Positions 15,765 to 24,764 are shown, counted from the stretch's first letter. The stretch: DNA of 25,718 bases from Cellvibrio sp. (GCA_021323495.1 JAJQJO010000005.1:1-25718); one strand, 5' to 3'. Translations and numbers: made by a program. The notes: generated from the letters alone by a model not told the origin.

Positions 15765-16664
15765 TTACTGATACACAACATGTGCCTGAAAAATTTTAAT
15801 GCGTGCCAGTTGGTCGCGCGCATCTTGTAAACTCTTTGCATCTTTAAACGGGCCAACCCGAACACGATGTACAGTTTTGGGTTGCGCAGCAGAGCTGATC
15901 TGCACTGGATAAGTTAATTTTGTACCTATGCTCGCGGAAAAATGCTGCGCCGATTCTTTTTGGCTAAAAGCGCCAACTTGTAAATAAGTACCCGCTGGCA
16001 GTGCAGGCTCGACATTCTTTAGGGGATTGTTATCCGCGCGACGCGGTATAGGTGCGGCATCGCCGGGCAACGCAATTTCAACTTCAACCCGACCGGTGCC
16101 AGTTTTGTGAATTCCAATTCGCTGTGCCGCCGCATAGCTCAAATCGATAATACGCCCCTTATGAAAGGGACCGCGATCATTAATACGGACCACAACACTT
16201 TTACCGTTATCCAAATTGGTGACCCGTACATAAGACGGAATTGGCAAGGTTTTATGCGCACCAGTCATTGCGTACATGTCGTAACGCTCACCGTTGGAGG
16301 TATTGTGTCCATTGAATTTATTGCCGTACCAGGAGGCATAGCCGCGCTCGCGATAGGCGCTTTCATCTTCGATCAAGTGATAGGTATTACCCAGGACGGT
16401 ATAGGGATTTTTATTGCCCGCAATCGTGCGGGTTTCATGGCGCGGCACTGCGTCGGGCACGTGGGATAAATCCACATCTTCTCCCGGGCCAAAATCCTTA
16501 TCATGGGAATAGCGGCCATCGTTGGGATTGTACGGCGCCTTGGGCTTGGCCGGTTTTTGTTTACTGCCCGAACAGGCCGCAAGTAATACGCACATAATCA
16601 ACATAACCACCAGGTTGATTTGTTGTGCTGTGCCTGCAACACCGGAGCGACGCATTATCAACAT
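15765..16664 (-). CDS. rlpA: RlpA, septal-ring lytic transglycosylase lipoprotein with SPOR domain
   Basis: The 299-residue lipoprotein has a hydrophobic leader and a lipobox LLAAC with Cys31. The double-psi beta-barrel RlpA domain covers about 107-198 and includes GYASWYGNKFNGHNTSNGE and VVRINDRGPF, which holds the catalytic-type Asp163. A SPOR domain at about 223-299 (YLQVGAFSQKESAQ, then VHRVRVGPFKD) binds denuded glycan strands at the septum. RlpA cleaves naked glycans there in Pseudomonas. The ATG at 16664 shares its A with the TGA of mltB (TGATG), so the two are translationally coupled. An alternative ATG four codons downstream cannot be excluded. Confidence 0.95.
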   Translation of the reverse strand: MLIMRRSGVAGTAQQINLVVMLIMCVLLAACSGSKQKPAKPKAPYNPNDGRYSHDKDFGPGEDVDLSHVPDAVPRHETRTIAGNKNPYTVLGNTYHLIEDESAYRERGYASWYGNKFNGHNTSNGERYDMYAMTGAHKTLPIPSYVRVTNLDNGKSVVVRINDRGPFHKGRIIDLSYAAAQRIGIHKTGTGRVEVEIALPGDAAPIPRRADNNPLKNVEPALPAGTYLQVGAFSQKESAQHFSASIGTKLTYPVQISSAAQPKTVHRVRVGPFKDAKSLQDARDQLARIKIFQAHVVYQ

Positions 16665-17734
16665 CAGTGCCTTGCCCCCGCCGTTTGTTTATTGGCATTA
16701 TGCATAGCCTGTTTAATTTCCAGGCTTAAATCATAGACGGCCATGGCGTACATGGGGCTGCGGTTGTAACGGGTAATCGTGTAGAAATTTTGCAACCCCA
16801 GCCAATATTCCAAACCATTTATACCGTCAAATTCAATCGCAATTGCGGGGCTAGTGCGAGCGACTTTTGCAACAGGTGTTACACCGGCCTTTTTCCATTC
16901 GCTGATTTTAATACTGGGCGGCACGACCTTGTTAAAGGATTCATTGGCCAGAAGTGTGTCACGCGCTTTGGTCAACTTTGCCGGCACCACCACAGCTTTG
17001 CCGGTTTGCCAGCCATGCTTGTTAAAATAATTGGCCACGCTGCCAATAGCGTCAGTCGGGTTATTCCAGATATCAGTAAAACCATCACCACTGAAATCGA
17101 CCGCAAAATTGCGATAGCTCGATGGCATAAACTGCCCATAGCCCATCGCGCCAGCGTAGGATCCCTTAAACTCCAGGGGATTGTGTTTTTGCTCGCGCGT
17201 GAGGATTAAATAATTGACCAGTTCAGCGCGGAAAAACGGCGCGCGCGGCGGGTAATCAAACGCGAGTGTGCTTAGTGCATCGATCACATACCAGCTACCG
17301 GTATTTTTACCATAATTGGTTTCCACACCGATGATCGACACAATAATTTCTGCCGGCACGCCATATTCTTTTTCAGCACGCGCGAGTGCATTGCGGTGTT
17401 GGTTCCAAAAATTAACGCCATTGGTAATACGCATAGGCACGATAAAAATCGGGCGGTACTCTTTCCAGGTTTTGGATTTTTCAGCCGGCCGCGCAATTGC
17501 ATCCAGGATTGGCTGGCGCTTTTGCGCCTGGCTCAGCAGTTGATTGACTTCGGCGGCAGTAAAACCGTGCTGCTGCACCATTTCATCGACAAATCCCGCC
17601 GCCAACGGATGTTGGCTGTAATCAGCCGCCGCTGACATGGCAAGTGTAGTGCCAGCCATAATCCCCATGCATCGATTGAAAATGCATCGTTTGAAAATGC
17701 ACTGTTTGGAAAAAAACCGACCAAAAGACAACAT
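16664..17734 (-). CDS. mltB: Lytic murein transglycosylase B
   Basis: The protein cleaves the MurNAc-GlcNAc bond with 1,6-anhydro formation. Its 356 residues contain the MltB family signature VSIIGVETNYGKNTG with catalytic Glu138, followed by FFRAELVNYL, GAMGYGQFMPSSYRNFAVD and the DIWNNPTDAIGSVANYF segment. The N-terminus is hydrophobic and ends SAAADYS, which suggests a signal peptide, but no lipobox is clear, so it may be soluble (SltB-like) rather than a lipoprotein. GAGG four bases before the ATG at 17734 supports the long start. The first 22 codons contain a threefold 15-bp repeat. The gene overlaps rlpA by one base and follows rodA by 43 bases. Confidence 0.93.
   Translation of the reverse strand: MLSFGRFFSKQCIFKRCIFNRCMGIMAGTTLAMSAAADYSQHPLAAGFVDEMVQQHGFTAAEVNQLLSQAQKRQPILDAIARPAEKSKTWKEYRPIFIVPMRITNGVNFWNQHRNALARAEKEYGVPAEIIVSIIGVETNYGKNTGSWYVIDALSTLAFDYPPRAPFFRAELVNYLILTREQKHNPLEFKGSYAGAMGYGQFMPSSYRNFAVDFSGDGFTDIWNNPTDAIGSVANYFNKHGWQTGKAVVVPAKLTKARDTLLANESFNKVVPPSIKISEWKKAGVTPVAKVARTSPAIAIEFDGINGLEYWLGLQNFYTITRYNRSPMYAMAVYDLSLEIKQAMHNANKQTAGARH
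17667..17711 (-). repeat. Three tandem 15-bp repeats in the mltB leader
   Basis: Units at 17667-17681, 17682-17696 and 17697-17711 read ATGCATCGATTGAAA, ATGCATCGTTTGAAA and a diverged ATGCACTGTTTGGAA on the plus strand. The unit is five codons long, so it stays in frame and encodes Q-C-I-F-K, R-C-I-F-N, R-C-M in the MltB signal region. Confidence 0.75.
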
Positions 17735-17777
17735 AAAACCTCGTTAACAAATTTCGTACTGGACGTCGGCACGCATA

Positions 17778-18932
17778 TCAAGCCTGGGGAGTCATTACCC
17801 GTTTTTTCTCGGTGGAAATGGCCATCAGCAACCCAAAGCCCGCAAACAGCGCAACAATTGCCGTGCCCCCCTGACTGATCAAGGGCAAGGGTACACCCAC
17901 TACCGGCACAATGCCCGATACCATCCCCATATTCACAAATACATACACAAAAAAGGTGGAGCTGATACTCGCGGCGAGCAGCCGCCCAAAACTGTTTTGG
18001 GAATTTACCGCAATCATCAAGCCGCGAATAATCACCATGGCATAAATTGACAGCAAAAGTATGACCCCGAGCAACCCGAATTCTTCCGACATCACCGCGA
18101 TAATAAAATCGGTATGGCCTTCGGGAAGGAAATCCAGGCGCGACTGGGTGCCTTCCATCCAACCTTTACCGGACAGGCCACCGGAGCCAATGGCGGTTTT
18201 GGATTGGATAATATTCCACCCGGTACCCAATGGATCCTGAGTGGGATCGAGCATGGTCAGTACCCGCTGGCGTTGGTAATCGTGCAGCATAAAATGCCAG
18301 ATTGGCCAGAGGCTTGCGCCAAACATCACTACTGCGGCGGCGATATACCGCCAGAGCAAACCGGAAAAAAACAACACCATCACGCCCGACGTGGCAACCA
18401 GGATCGAGGTTCCCAAATCCGGCTGTTCAATAATCAAGGCGGTAGGCAGGCCAATCAAACCGAGCACAATCACAACTTGCCTGAAACGCGGTGGCAAAAA
18501 CCCGCGGCTAAGATAGGCCGCGACCGTGATTGGCATCGCCAACTTCATGATTTCAGAAGGCTGGAAGCGGAAACTGCCAATCTGCAACCAGCGCTGGGCG
18601 CCCATGGAAATATCGCCAAAGATAGTCACCGCCAACAACAGCACTACCCCACCCACGTAGGCAAAAGGTGCCGTCCGCCGGATAAAGTCCACCGGAACCT
18701 GCGCTACAACAAACATGGTGGCGTAGGCAATGACAAAGAAAGTGCCCTGTTTTTCAACGCTCGGCAAGTTATGTCCGCTGGCGCTGTAGAGCACCGTCAG
18801 GCCGATCACGGTCAACAGCATCAATAACAAGAGCAAGAAAAAATCGATATGCAAACGCTCGGCGAGACGCGCGCGACGGCTGAATGCACTTGCCGCCTCC
18901 GGCATGCGCCGCAGGAAATCCTGTTTACTCAT
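17778..18932 (-). CDS. rodA: RodA, peptidoglycan glycosyltransferase of the elongasome
   Basis: RodA is the SEDS-family polymerase that works with PBP2 in lateral wall synthesis. From the chosen start the protein has 384 residues and about ten membrane helices. Family stretches are visible: YSASGHN, GAQRWLQIGSFRFQPSEIMKLA, QPDLGTS, KTAIGSGGLSGKGWMEGTQSRLDFLPEGHTDFI, and GMVSGIVPVVGVPLPLISQGGTA. The frame is open to an ATG at 18986, but the ATG at 18932 has AGGAG six bases upstream and starts MSKQDFLRRMPE, so it is preferred. It overlaps the mrdA stop by eight bases (ATGAGTAA), which indicates translational coupling of the two partners. Confidence 0.95.
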   Translation of the reverse strand: MSKQDFLRRMPEAASAFSRRARLAERLHIDFFLLLLLMLLTVIGLTVLYSASGHNLPSVEKQGTFFVIAYATMFVVAQVPVDFIRRTAPFAYVGGVVLLLAVTIFGDISMGAQRWLQIGSFRFQPSEIMKLAMPITVAAYLSRGFLPPRFRQVVIVLGLIGLPTALIIEQPDLGTSILVATSGVMVLFFSGLLWRYIAAAVVMFGASLWPIWHFMLHDYQRQRVLTMLDPTQDPLGTGWNIIQSKTAIGSGGLSGKGWMEGTQSRLDFLPEGHTDFIIAVMSEEFGLLGVILLLSIYAMVIIRGLMIAVNSQNSFGRLLAASISSTFFVYVFVNMGMVSGIVPVVGVPLPLISQGGTAIVALFAGFGLLMAISTEKKRVMTPQA

Positions 18933-20970
18933 TACCTGCTCCTGAACCGGATGCTGCCGAAGAGGATGAGGATGAAGCAGCCGCATTCAGCGCTGATTTC
19001 GCCGTTAACTCTGCTTCTTTAGCCACCCGCACCGCTTTGCGCTCGGCGATATAGTTGTTGGCGCGCTTGATAATTGCGGCGTGGTGAAAGCCAACCGGCG
19101 GCACAAATTCATCGGCTTTGAGGTAATAGCCCAACAGCCGGGCATCCATCATTGCCCGCGCTACGGGCGCCGCCTGGCTCGATCCACCTTCAGCATTTTC
19201 AAGCATCACCGCGACGGCAATTTCCGGCGCTTCAACCGGTGCAAAGGCCACGAACAGCGCATGATCGCGATGCCGCTCTTTCAGCAAAGCCGAGTTGTAT
19301 TTGGCGTTTTGCGCAATGGCTACCACCTGCGCCGTACCTGACTTGCCCGCCATGCGATACTCGGCTCGGTCAGATGCCTTGCGTGCCGTACCGCGCGCAC
19401 CGTGCATTACTTCTTCCATCCCACCAATGACGGCATCCCAATATTCGGGCTTTGTATCGAACACTTCCTCGACAATCGGCTCATGCACTTGATCGCCAAT
19501 TTTCTGGATAAATTGCGGCCGGTAGCGAACACCATGATTGGCGATAGTGCTTGTCATCACAGCTAATTGCATGGGGGTCGCCAGCATATTGCCCTGACCA
19601 ATGGAAATATTGACAGTATCGCCCGGATACCAGGCTTCGCGTCTGGCTGCTCGCTTCCATTCGCGCGATGGCCAAATGCCTTTGCGTTCATGGGGGATAT
19701 CAATACCGGTCAGAATCCCCATACCAAAATAATGGCCATATTCACTGATCTTATCGATTCCCATGCGGTTGCCCAGATCCCAGAAATAGGTATCGCAGGA
19801 TTGGGAAATAGCGACCTTCAGATCGACACGGCCATGGCCGCCGCCGGTTTTGGCAAGGCTCCAGTCGCGCCAGATACGCGAGCTGCCGGGAAGGGTAAAC
19901 ACCCCTCGGTCGGAAATAGCCCGATTCACGTCGGTAAAACCAGAGTCCAAACCGGCCAGACCCAAGATCGGTTTTACCGTCGAGCCGGGTGGATACTGGG
20001 CCTGTAAAAAGCGATTAAACAGCGGAGTATCTACATCTTCGTTGAGGTTTTTATAGTCGCGATAACCAATACCGGTCACAAAGAGATTAGGGTCGAAACC
20101 TGGGTAGCTCACCGCCGCCAGAACCCCGCCAGTTTTTACATCAATCGCCACTACTGCACCGCGACGACCGCGCATGGCGGCAACGGCAGTTTCCTGTAGA
20201 CGAACATCCAAATGCAGGCGCAGATCGCTCCCCTGCTTGGAGTCAATGCGATCCAGGATACGCATCACCCGACCACGCGCATTGGTCTCTACGTTCTGGC
20301 TGCCTACCTCACCCAGCAACACATCTTCATAACTAGCTTCTATTCCGTTTTTACCCATCGCATGGGTACCGGAATAGCGCTGCAATTGTTCGGGTGTAAA
20401 GGCGTCCATTTCCTTTTCGCTGATACTGCCGGTGTAACCAATCACATGGGCAAACATATCCGCGTAGGGATAATTGCGCACCAGTTCGGCGTTGACTTCC
20501 ACTCCATCCAGCAAATGCTGATTTACCGCAAGATGTGCAATTTCATCTTCCGTCAGACGAAAGCGCAGGGGGACAGGGTCGAGTTTATGGCGGCGCTGCT
20601 TTTGGGCTTTGTAGAATTTTCCCAGATCCGAGGGTGTGATCTCAATCAGGCCTTTCAGCAGCTCAATCGTATTGTTCAACTCAGTGGCATCGGCACTGAC
20701 AACAGAGAGGGTAAAGCTCGCTTTATTATCGGCGAGCAATGCGCCGTTGCGGTCAAAAATCAGACCGCGCGTAGGCGGTACGGGTTGCACATGTACCCGG
20801 TTGCGATCCGATTGGGTGGCGTACTCTTCATAGTTAACGATTTGCAAATCGTAGTAGCGATACACCAGCGTGCACGCCAATAAAATCATAAATACCGCCA
20901 TCACCACTACGCGGTTGCGAAACAACCTGGCCTCGCGCTGGTGATCTTTGAACTGATGGACTTCTTGCAT
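18925..20970 (-). CDS. mrdA: Penicillin-binding protein 2 (elongasome transpeptidase)
   Basis: PBP2 cross-links new peptidoglycan during elongation, in complex with RodA. The 681 residues show a short cytoplasmic start, one membrane helix at about 20-42, and the pedestal domain (PPTRGLIFDRNGALLA). The transpeptidase domain carries STVK at 330-333, SCD at 391-393 and KSGTA at 543-547. HERKGIWPSREWK is typical of PBP2. The C-terminal 20 residues are a Ser/Ala/Gly-rich tail, longer than in E. coli PBP2 and poorly conserved in the family. It follows rlmH by 72 bases and overlaps rodA. Confidence 0.96.
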   Translation of the reverse strand: MQEVHQFKDHQREARLFRNRVVVMAVFMILLACTLVYRYYDLQIVNYEEYATQSDRNRVHVQPVPPTRGLIFDRNGALLADNKASFTLSVVSADATELNNTIELLKGLIEITPSDLGKFYKAQKQRRHKLDPVPLRFRLTEDEIAHLAVNQHLLDGVEVNAELVRNYPYADMFAHVIGYTGSISEKEMDAFTPEQLQRYSGTHAMGKNGIEASYEDVLLGEVGSQNVETNARGRVMRILDRIDSKQGSDLRLHLDVRLQETAVAAMRGRRGAVVAIDVKTGGVLAAVSYPGFDPNLFVTGIGYRDYKNLNEDVDTPLFNRFLQAQYPPGSTVKPILGLAGLDSGFTDVNRAISDRGVFTLPGSSRIWRDWSLAKTGGGHGRVDLKVAISQSCDTYFWDLGNRMGIDKISEYGHYFGMGILTGIDIPHERKGIWPSREWKRAARREAWYPGDTVNISIGQGNMLATPMQLAVMTSTIANHGVRYRPQFIQKIGDQVHEPIVEEVFDTKPEYWDAVIGGMEEVMHGARGTARKASDRAEYRMAGKSGTAQVVAIAQNAKYNSALLKERHRDHALFVAFAPVEAPEIAVAVMLENAEGGSSQAAPVARAMMDARLLGYYLKADEFVPPVGFHHAAIIKRANNYIAERKAVRVAKEAELTAKSALNAAASSSSSSAASGSGAGNE

Positions 20971-21042
20971 GCTCGGGCCAGAAATTCTTAAAAATCAGGG
21001 TTGATGTTTTAATAGATTGTTATTTGGCTGCTAGCCAGATCA

Positions 21043-21519
21043 TTATTTATGGTACGGATGATTCTGCAAAATGGTACAGGCCCGATAAAGCTGCTCGATC
21101 ACCAAAATACGCACCAGTGGATGAGGCAAGGTAAGTGGCGAGAGCGACCATTTTACGGTTGCCAAAGCCAAACACGCTGGCGCCAGGCCATCGGGGCCGC
21201 CGATCAGCAAGGAGTAATTTGATCCGCTCATTTTCCAACCGGCGAGATTTTCCGCCAGCTGTTCAGTGCTCCAGGGTTTTCCTTTGACATCGAGTGCAAT
21301 TACCTGCTCGTCCTTGCCGCCCTTTTCAATCACCGCGAGCATGGCCTCGCCTTCTTTTTCCATCGCCTTGCCAATATCGCTATTTTTACTGCGCTGGGCG
21401 AGCGGCAATTCCACCATTTCCACCGTGACATCGCGCGGCATACGCTTGGCATATTCCGCGTAACCGGCCTCAACCCAGTCGGGCATTTTGGTACCTACGG
21501 CGATAATACGAATACGCAT
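21043..21519 (-). CDS. rlmH: 23S rRNA (pseudouridine1915-N3)-methyltransferase RlmH
   Basis: RlmH methylates pseudouridine 1915 in helix 69 of 23S rRNA on the assembled ribosome, using S-adenosylmethionine. The 158-residue protein has the SPOUT-family pattern: MRIRIIAVGTKMPDWVEAGYAEYAKRMP at the start, LDVKGKPWSTEQLA, the SAM-binding LLIGGPDGLAP loop, and the C-terminal ALVRILVIEQLYRA-like helix with the end YRACTILQNHPYHK. Length is normal (about 155). It begins 27 bases after rsfS, the usual neighbour. Confidence 0.97.
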   Translation of the reverse strand: MRIRIIAVGTKMPDWVEAGYAEYAKRMPRDVTVEMVELPLAQRSKNSDIGKAMEKEGEAMLAVIEKGGKDEQVIALDVKGKPWSTEQLAENLAGWKMSGSNYSLLIGGPDGLAPACLALATVKWSLSPLTLPHPLVRILVIEQLYRACTILQNHPYHK

Positions 21520-21546
21520 AGCGGCTATTGATCCACGCCTGACCGA

Positions 21547-21879
21547 TTATCCGCGATTGGCCGGTTTCATCGACCAGAGTTTTTCCAACTCATAGTAATC
21601 GCGTGCTTCCTGCTGCATCACGTGCACAACGGTATCGCCGTAGTCCACTAATACCCAATCGCCCGTTTCCAGACCTTCGACGCCCAGTGCGCGGAAGCCC
21701 GCTTTTTTGGTTTCTTCCACCAAATTTTCGGCGAGTGAACGCGAGTGACGGCTGGAAGTACCACTGGCGATAATCAGGGTATCCATCACATCGGTGAGTT
21801 CATGCACATCGAGCGTCACTATGTTTTTGCCTTTGAGGTTTTCAAGGGCGTTAATGATCGCTTGGTTTAAATCAGACAT
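21547..21879 (-). CDS. rsfS: Ribosome silencing factor RsfS
   Basis: RsfS binds ribosomal protein uL14 and prevents joining of the subunits under starvation. The 110 residues contain the family stretches ALENLKGKNIVTLDVHELTDVMDTLIIASGTSSRHSRSLAENL, GVEGLETGDWVLVDYGDTVVHVM, and YYELEKLW near the end. Length is normal. It lies between nadD (67 bases upstream) and rlmH (27 bases downstream), the order found in Pseudomonas. Confidence 0.96.
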   Translation of the reverse strand: MSDLNQAIINALENLKGKNIVTLDVHELTDVMDTLIIASGTSSRHSRSLAENLVEETKKAGFRALGVEGLETGDWVLVDYGDTVVHVMQQEARDYYELEKLWSMKPANRG

Positions 21880-21946
21880 TCAGTTACCTATTAATAAAAA
21901 ATTCAAAAAAATAAAAATGCATAAGCGGGTGAAAAAAACGCGCCGT

Positions 21947-22582
21947 TTATTGATAAAGCTGTTGGTCGCGGATGTAATTCCAAACTCCATCGGACACTAG
22001 AAACCGGGGCGAGTTTCCCGCCTGAACTTGCGCGCGAATATCAGTAGCCGATATCGGTAGCAGCCGCTGCTCCAGCACAACAATCGCACCCGCGGCCTGC
22101 TGTGGAATTACCTCAGCGTTGTTGCGGTGCATCTGCAACAATTCCGCCATCACACCTGACTCCGGCAAGAACCAACCCGGGCGCGCAACAACAATGATAT
22201 GGGCCAGTTGCAGCAACTGGCCCCAGTTATGCCAGGTATCGAGCGTGGCAAAACTGTCCATCCCCATACACAGGCAAAGGCTGGCTTGCTCACCTAGCTC
22301 CGCGCGCAACTCACACAAGGTGTCGTAAGTATAAGAGGGTCTATTGCGCTGCAATTCGCGCTCATCCAACCCCAGCTCCGCACAATCGCGCAGGGCAATA
22401 GTAAGCATTGCAAGGCGCTGTGCTGCCGTTGCACCTGGCGCAGGACGATGCGGTGGCAAATAACAAGGCACCAGACGCATCTCATCCAAATGCAATTGCT
22501 GTTTTATTTCCAGCGCCATGCGCAAATGGCCGATATGGACCGGATCAAACGTACCGCCGAAAATACCGAGGGTTTTGCGCAT
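21947..22582 (-). CDS. nadD: Nicotinate-nucleotide adenylyltransferase
   Basis: NadD joins nicotinate mononucleotide and ATP to deamido-NAD in NAD synthesis. The 211-residue protein shows the nucleotidyltransferase signature GGTFDPVHIGHLRMALE at residues 9-25, the substrate segment VPCYLPPHRP, the GMDSFATLDTWHNW loop, and the C-terminal ISATDIRAQVQAGNSPRFLV with its SxTxIR-type motif. Length is typical. It starts 40 bases after proA and is probably in the same transcript. Confidence 0.96.
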   Translation of the reverse strand: MRKTLGIFGGTFDPVHIGHLRMALEIKQQLHLDEMRLVPCYLPPHRPAPGATAAQRLAMLTIALRDCAELGLDERELQRNRPSYTYDTLCELRAELGEQASLCLCMGMDSFATLDTWHNWGQLLQLAHIIVVARPGWFLPESGVMAELLQMHRNNAEVIPQQAAGAIVVLEQRLLPISATDIRAQVQAGNSPRFLVSDGVWNYIRDQQLYQ

Positions 22583-22622
22583 GGAAAATAATATTCAGTT
22601 CCGGAGTTATTGCTGCAAAAAA

Positions 22623-23885
22623 TTATTGGCGAATATGCCCATCGCCAAAGACAATCCATTTTTGCGAGGTCAGGCCCTCAAGGCCAACCGGGCCACGCGC
22701 GTGGATTTTGTCGGTCGAAATACCAATCTCTGCACCCAGCCCATATTCAAAACCGTCAGCAAAACGGGTTGACGCATTGACCATCACCGATGCCGAATCC
22801 ACTTCGGTGATAAAACGGCGCGCGCGGGTGTAATCCTCCGTCACGATTGCATCGGTGTGCTGCGAACTGTAGTGGTTAATGTGCACAATCGCTTCATCCA
22901 GGCCGGACACGATTTTGATCGACAGGATCGGTGCGAGATATTCCGTCATCCAATCTTCTTCAGTGGCAACATTCGCTGTAATCAGCGTGCGGGTTTTTTC
23001 ATCACCGCGCAGTTCGACACCTTTTTCAATGTAAGCGGCGGCGAGGCGCGGCAGGATTTGCGCAGCAACTTGCTCATGCACGAGCAGCGTTTCCATCGCG
23101 TTGCACACGCCGTAGCGATGGGTCTTGGCATTCATGGAAATAGTGAAAGCTTTATCGAGATCGGCTTTATCGTCGATGTACACATGGCAAATACCATCAA
23201 GGTGTTTAATCACCGGCACCTTGGCGTCGGTGCTGATGCGTTCGATCAAACCCTTGCCGCCGCGCGGTACGATCACATCCACAAATTGGGGCATGGCAAT
23301 CAATTCACCCACCGCAGCGCGGTCAGTGGTTTCCACTACCTGCACCACGTCGGCGGGCAAACCAGCGGCTTTCAAGCCCGCTTGCAGACAGTTGGCAATG
23401 GCACGATTGGAATGGATCGCCTCACTGCCGCCCCGCAAAATGGCTGCATTACCCGATTTCAAGCAAAGGCTGGCTGCATCGATAGTCACGTTGGGACGCG
23501 ATTCGTAAATAATACCCACCACCCCCAAAGGCACGCGCATTTTACCTACCTGGATACCGCTCGGGCGATAACTCATACCGGTGATTTCGCCGCAGGGATC
23601 AGCCAATGCTGCCACCTGGCGCAGACCTTCGATCATGCCGTCGATAGTGGCTGGCTTGACCGCCAAACGGTCAAGCATGGCAGGATCCAGACCATTGGCT
23701 TTACCTGCTGCCAGATCTTTCTGGTTTTCAGAGACCAGGGTAATACGTGATTTATCCAGCTCGTCGGCGATTGCTATCAACGCTTTGTTTTTCAGCGCAG
23801 TGGGTGCTGCGGCAATCACACGGGAAGCAACGCGCGCTTTGCGGCCAAGCTCGGCCATGTATTCTTTGACGTTCAATTCAGACAT
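22623..23885 (-). CDS. proA: Gamma-glutamyl phosphate reductase
   Basis: ProA reduces gamma-glutamyl phosphate to glutamate semialdehyde with NADPH, the second step of proline synthesis. From the ATG at 23885 the protein has 420 residues, against about 417 in E. coli. It shows PLGVVGIIYESRPNVTIDAA, LRGGSEAIHSN, the catalytic Cys261 in YGVCNAMETLLVH, and NASTRFADGFEYGLGAEIGIST. The frame is open to an ATG at 23948, but the extra 21 residues (MRATRVIIAAIFFELPATGC) are not family-like. MSELNVKEYM is the usual N-terminus. The ribosome site (CAGG) is modest. It is the first gene of the minus-strand cluster, and its partner proB is not in the window. Confidence 0.96.
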   Translation of the reverse strand: MSELNVKEYMAELGRKARVASRVIAAAPTALKNKALIAIADELDKSRITLVSENQKDLAAGKANGLDPAMLDRLAVKPATIDGMIEGLRQVAALADPCGEITGMSYRPSGIQVGKMRVPLGVVGIIYESRPNVTIDAASLCLKSGNAAILRGGSEAIHSNRAIANCLQAGLKAAGLPADVVQVVETTDRAAVGELIAMPQFVDVIVPRGGKGLIERISTDAKVPVIKHLDGICHVYIDDKADLDKAFTISMNAKTHRYGVCNAMETLLVHEQVAAQILPRLAAAYIEKGVELRGDEKTRTLITANVATEEDWMTEYLAPILSIKIVSGLDEAIVHINHYSSQHTDAIVTEDYTRARRFITEVDSASVMVNASTRFADGFEYGLGAEIGISTDKIHARGPVGLEGLTSQKWIVFGDGHIRQ

Positions 23886-24086
23886 GAAGCAACCTGTTGC
23901 GGGCAATTCAAAAAAAATGGCCGCGATTATAACCCGAGTCGCGCGCACTTTTGGGGCTGGGGCCGGCTTTATTTCAGTGAATCTCCAGCTTTGCGCCCGT
24001 TTATTTGCGCTGTCCTTTCGTTAAATCCGCTTTGTCGGTTGATTGCATCCGCTTTGCGACATGGCGCACAAGATTACCCAACAGGG

Positions 24087-24103
24087 TTTCAGTTTTCATT
24101 CAG
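24087..24103 (+). promoter_or_regulatory. Direct repeat upstream of the glycine-zipper gene, possible OmpR-family regulator site
   Basis: TTTCAG at 24087 and ATTCAG at 24098 are spaced 11 bases start to start, about one helical turn, within an AT-rich stretch 72 bases before the ATG at 24175. OmpR/PhoB-family response regulators bind such direct repeats, and one is encoded 1.2 kb downstream. The assignment rests on spacing and context only. Confidence 0.3.
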
Positions 24104-24127
24104 ATTAAAAGGCTTAGTCTGGCCTCA

Positions 24128-24145
24128 CTCCCGACCAAACGGGAG
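24128..24145 (+). other. Small hairpin in the probable 5' leader of the glycine-zipper gene
   Basis: CTCCCG and CGGGAG pair perfectly around ACCAAA, 29 bases before the ATG at 24175. It has no T run, so it is not a terminator. It could stabilise the leader or be part of an operator. Confidence 0.4.
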
Positions 24146-24174
24146 CCACAATCAATTTACGCGAGCAAAACATC

Positions 24175-24726
24175 ATGAAAAGCCTGTTATTAATCAGCAC
24201 CCTGGCCAGCAGCCTGTTGCTGGCTAACAGCGCCCTGGCTGATCGTAAGCATCACCACAAACATCACCACCACAGTCATCACAATCACTACGTAGTTGAA
24301 CATACTGAATATGCACGAGTGGTATCCAGCAGGCCGATTTATCGTACCGTCGCAGTAGAAGTGCCCATGGAATCCTGCCAGGTGGAAACAGTTGCTTACC
24401 GCGAACGCCGGGGTGGCAGCTCACTTGAAGGCGCAGTAGTGGGCGGTGTGATTGGTGCCGTCATTGGTCACGAAATTGGCCGCAGCGGCCATGCCACCGC
24501 AGCGGGCGGTGTAGTTGGTGCCGCGATAGGGAATGAGGTCGGCAGCGGTAGCCGCCGGGTCACACGTTATGAAGATCGCGAAGTCTGCGATACCCGTTAT
24601 CGCACCGGATACGAACGCCAGTTGGTCGGTTATGATGTGACTTACCGTTACGACGATCGGATTTATCACACCGAAACCCGCCATCACCCGGGTGCGCGTA
24701 TCGTGCATGTGAGGGGCCGTCACTAA
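24175..24726 (+). CDS. His-rich secreted protein with glycine-zipper 2TM domain
   Basis: The 183-residue product has a clear signal peptide (MKSLLLISTLASSLLLANSALA, cleavage near residue 22). A His-rich stretch follows at about 25-40 (KHHHKHHHHSHHNHY). A glycine-zipper segment lies at about 82-122, with GAVVGGVIGAVIGHEIG and AGGVVGAAIGNEVG, as in the Rickettsia 17-kDa antigen-like and SlyB-like envelope proteins. The C-terminal 60 residues are rich in Arg, Tyr and Asp (RYEDREVCDTRYRTGYERQL). One Cys lies on each side of the zipper. The His cluster suggests metal binding. It opens a plus-strand locus with a PepSY protein and a response regulator. Function is unknown beyond an envelope location. 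Confidence 0.85.
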   Translation: MKSLLLISTLASSLLLANSALADRKHHHKHHHHSHHNHYVVEHTEYARVVSSRPIYRTVAVEVPMESCQVETVAYRERRGGSSLEGAVVGGVIGAVIGHEIGRSGHATAAGGVVGAAIGNEVGSGSRRVTRYEDREVCDTRYRTGYERQLVGYDVTYRYDDRIYHTETRHHPGARIVHVRGRH

Positions 24727-24764
24727 TTGCTTTACGTTGGGGCTATACACAACGGCCAAACGAA

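Noticed and set aside
18933..18986. Long start of RodA
   Set aside because: The 18 extra residues (MRLLHPHPLRQHPVQEQV) come from the PBP2 tail read in another frame. The start at 18932 has AGGAG.
23886..23948. Long start of ProA
   Set aside because: The extra 21 residues are hydrophobic and not family-like for a cytoplasmic enzyme; MSELN is the usual N-terminus.
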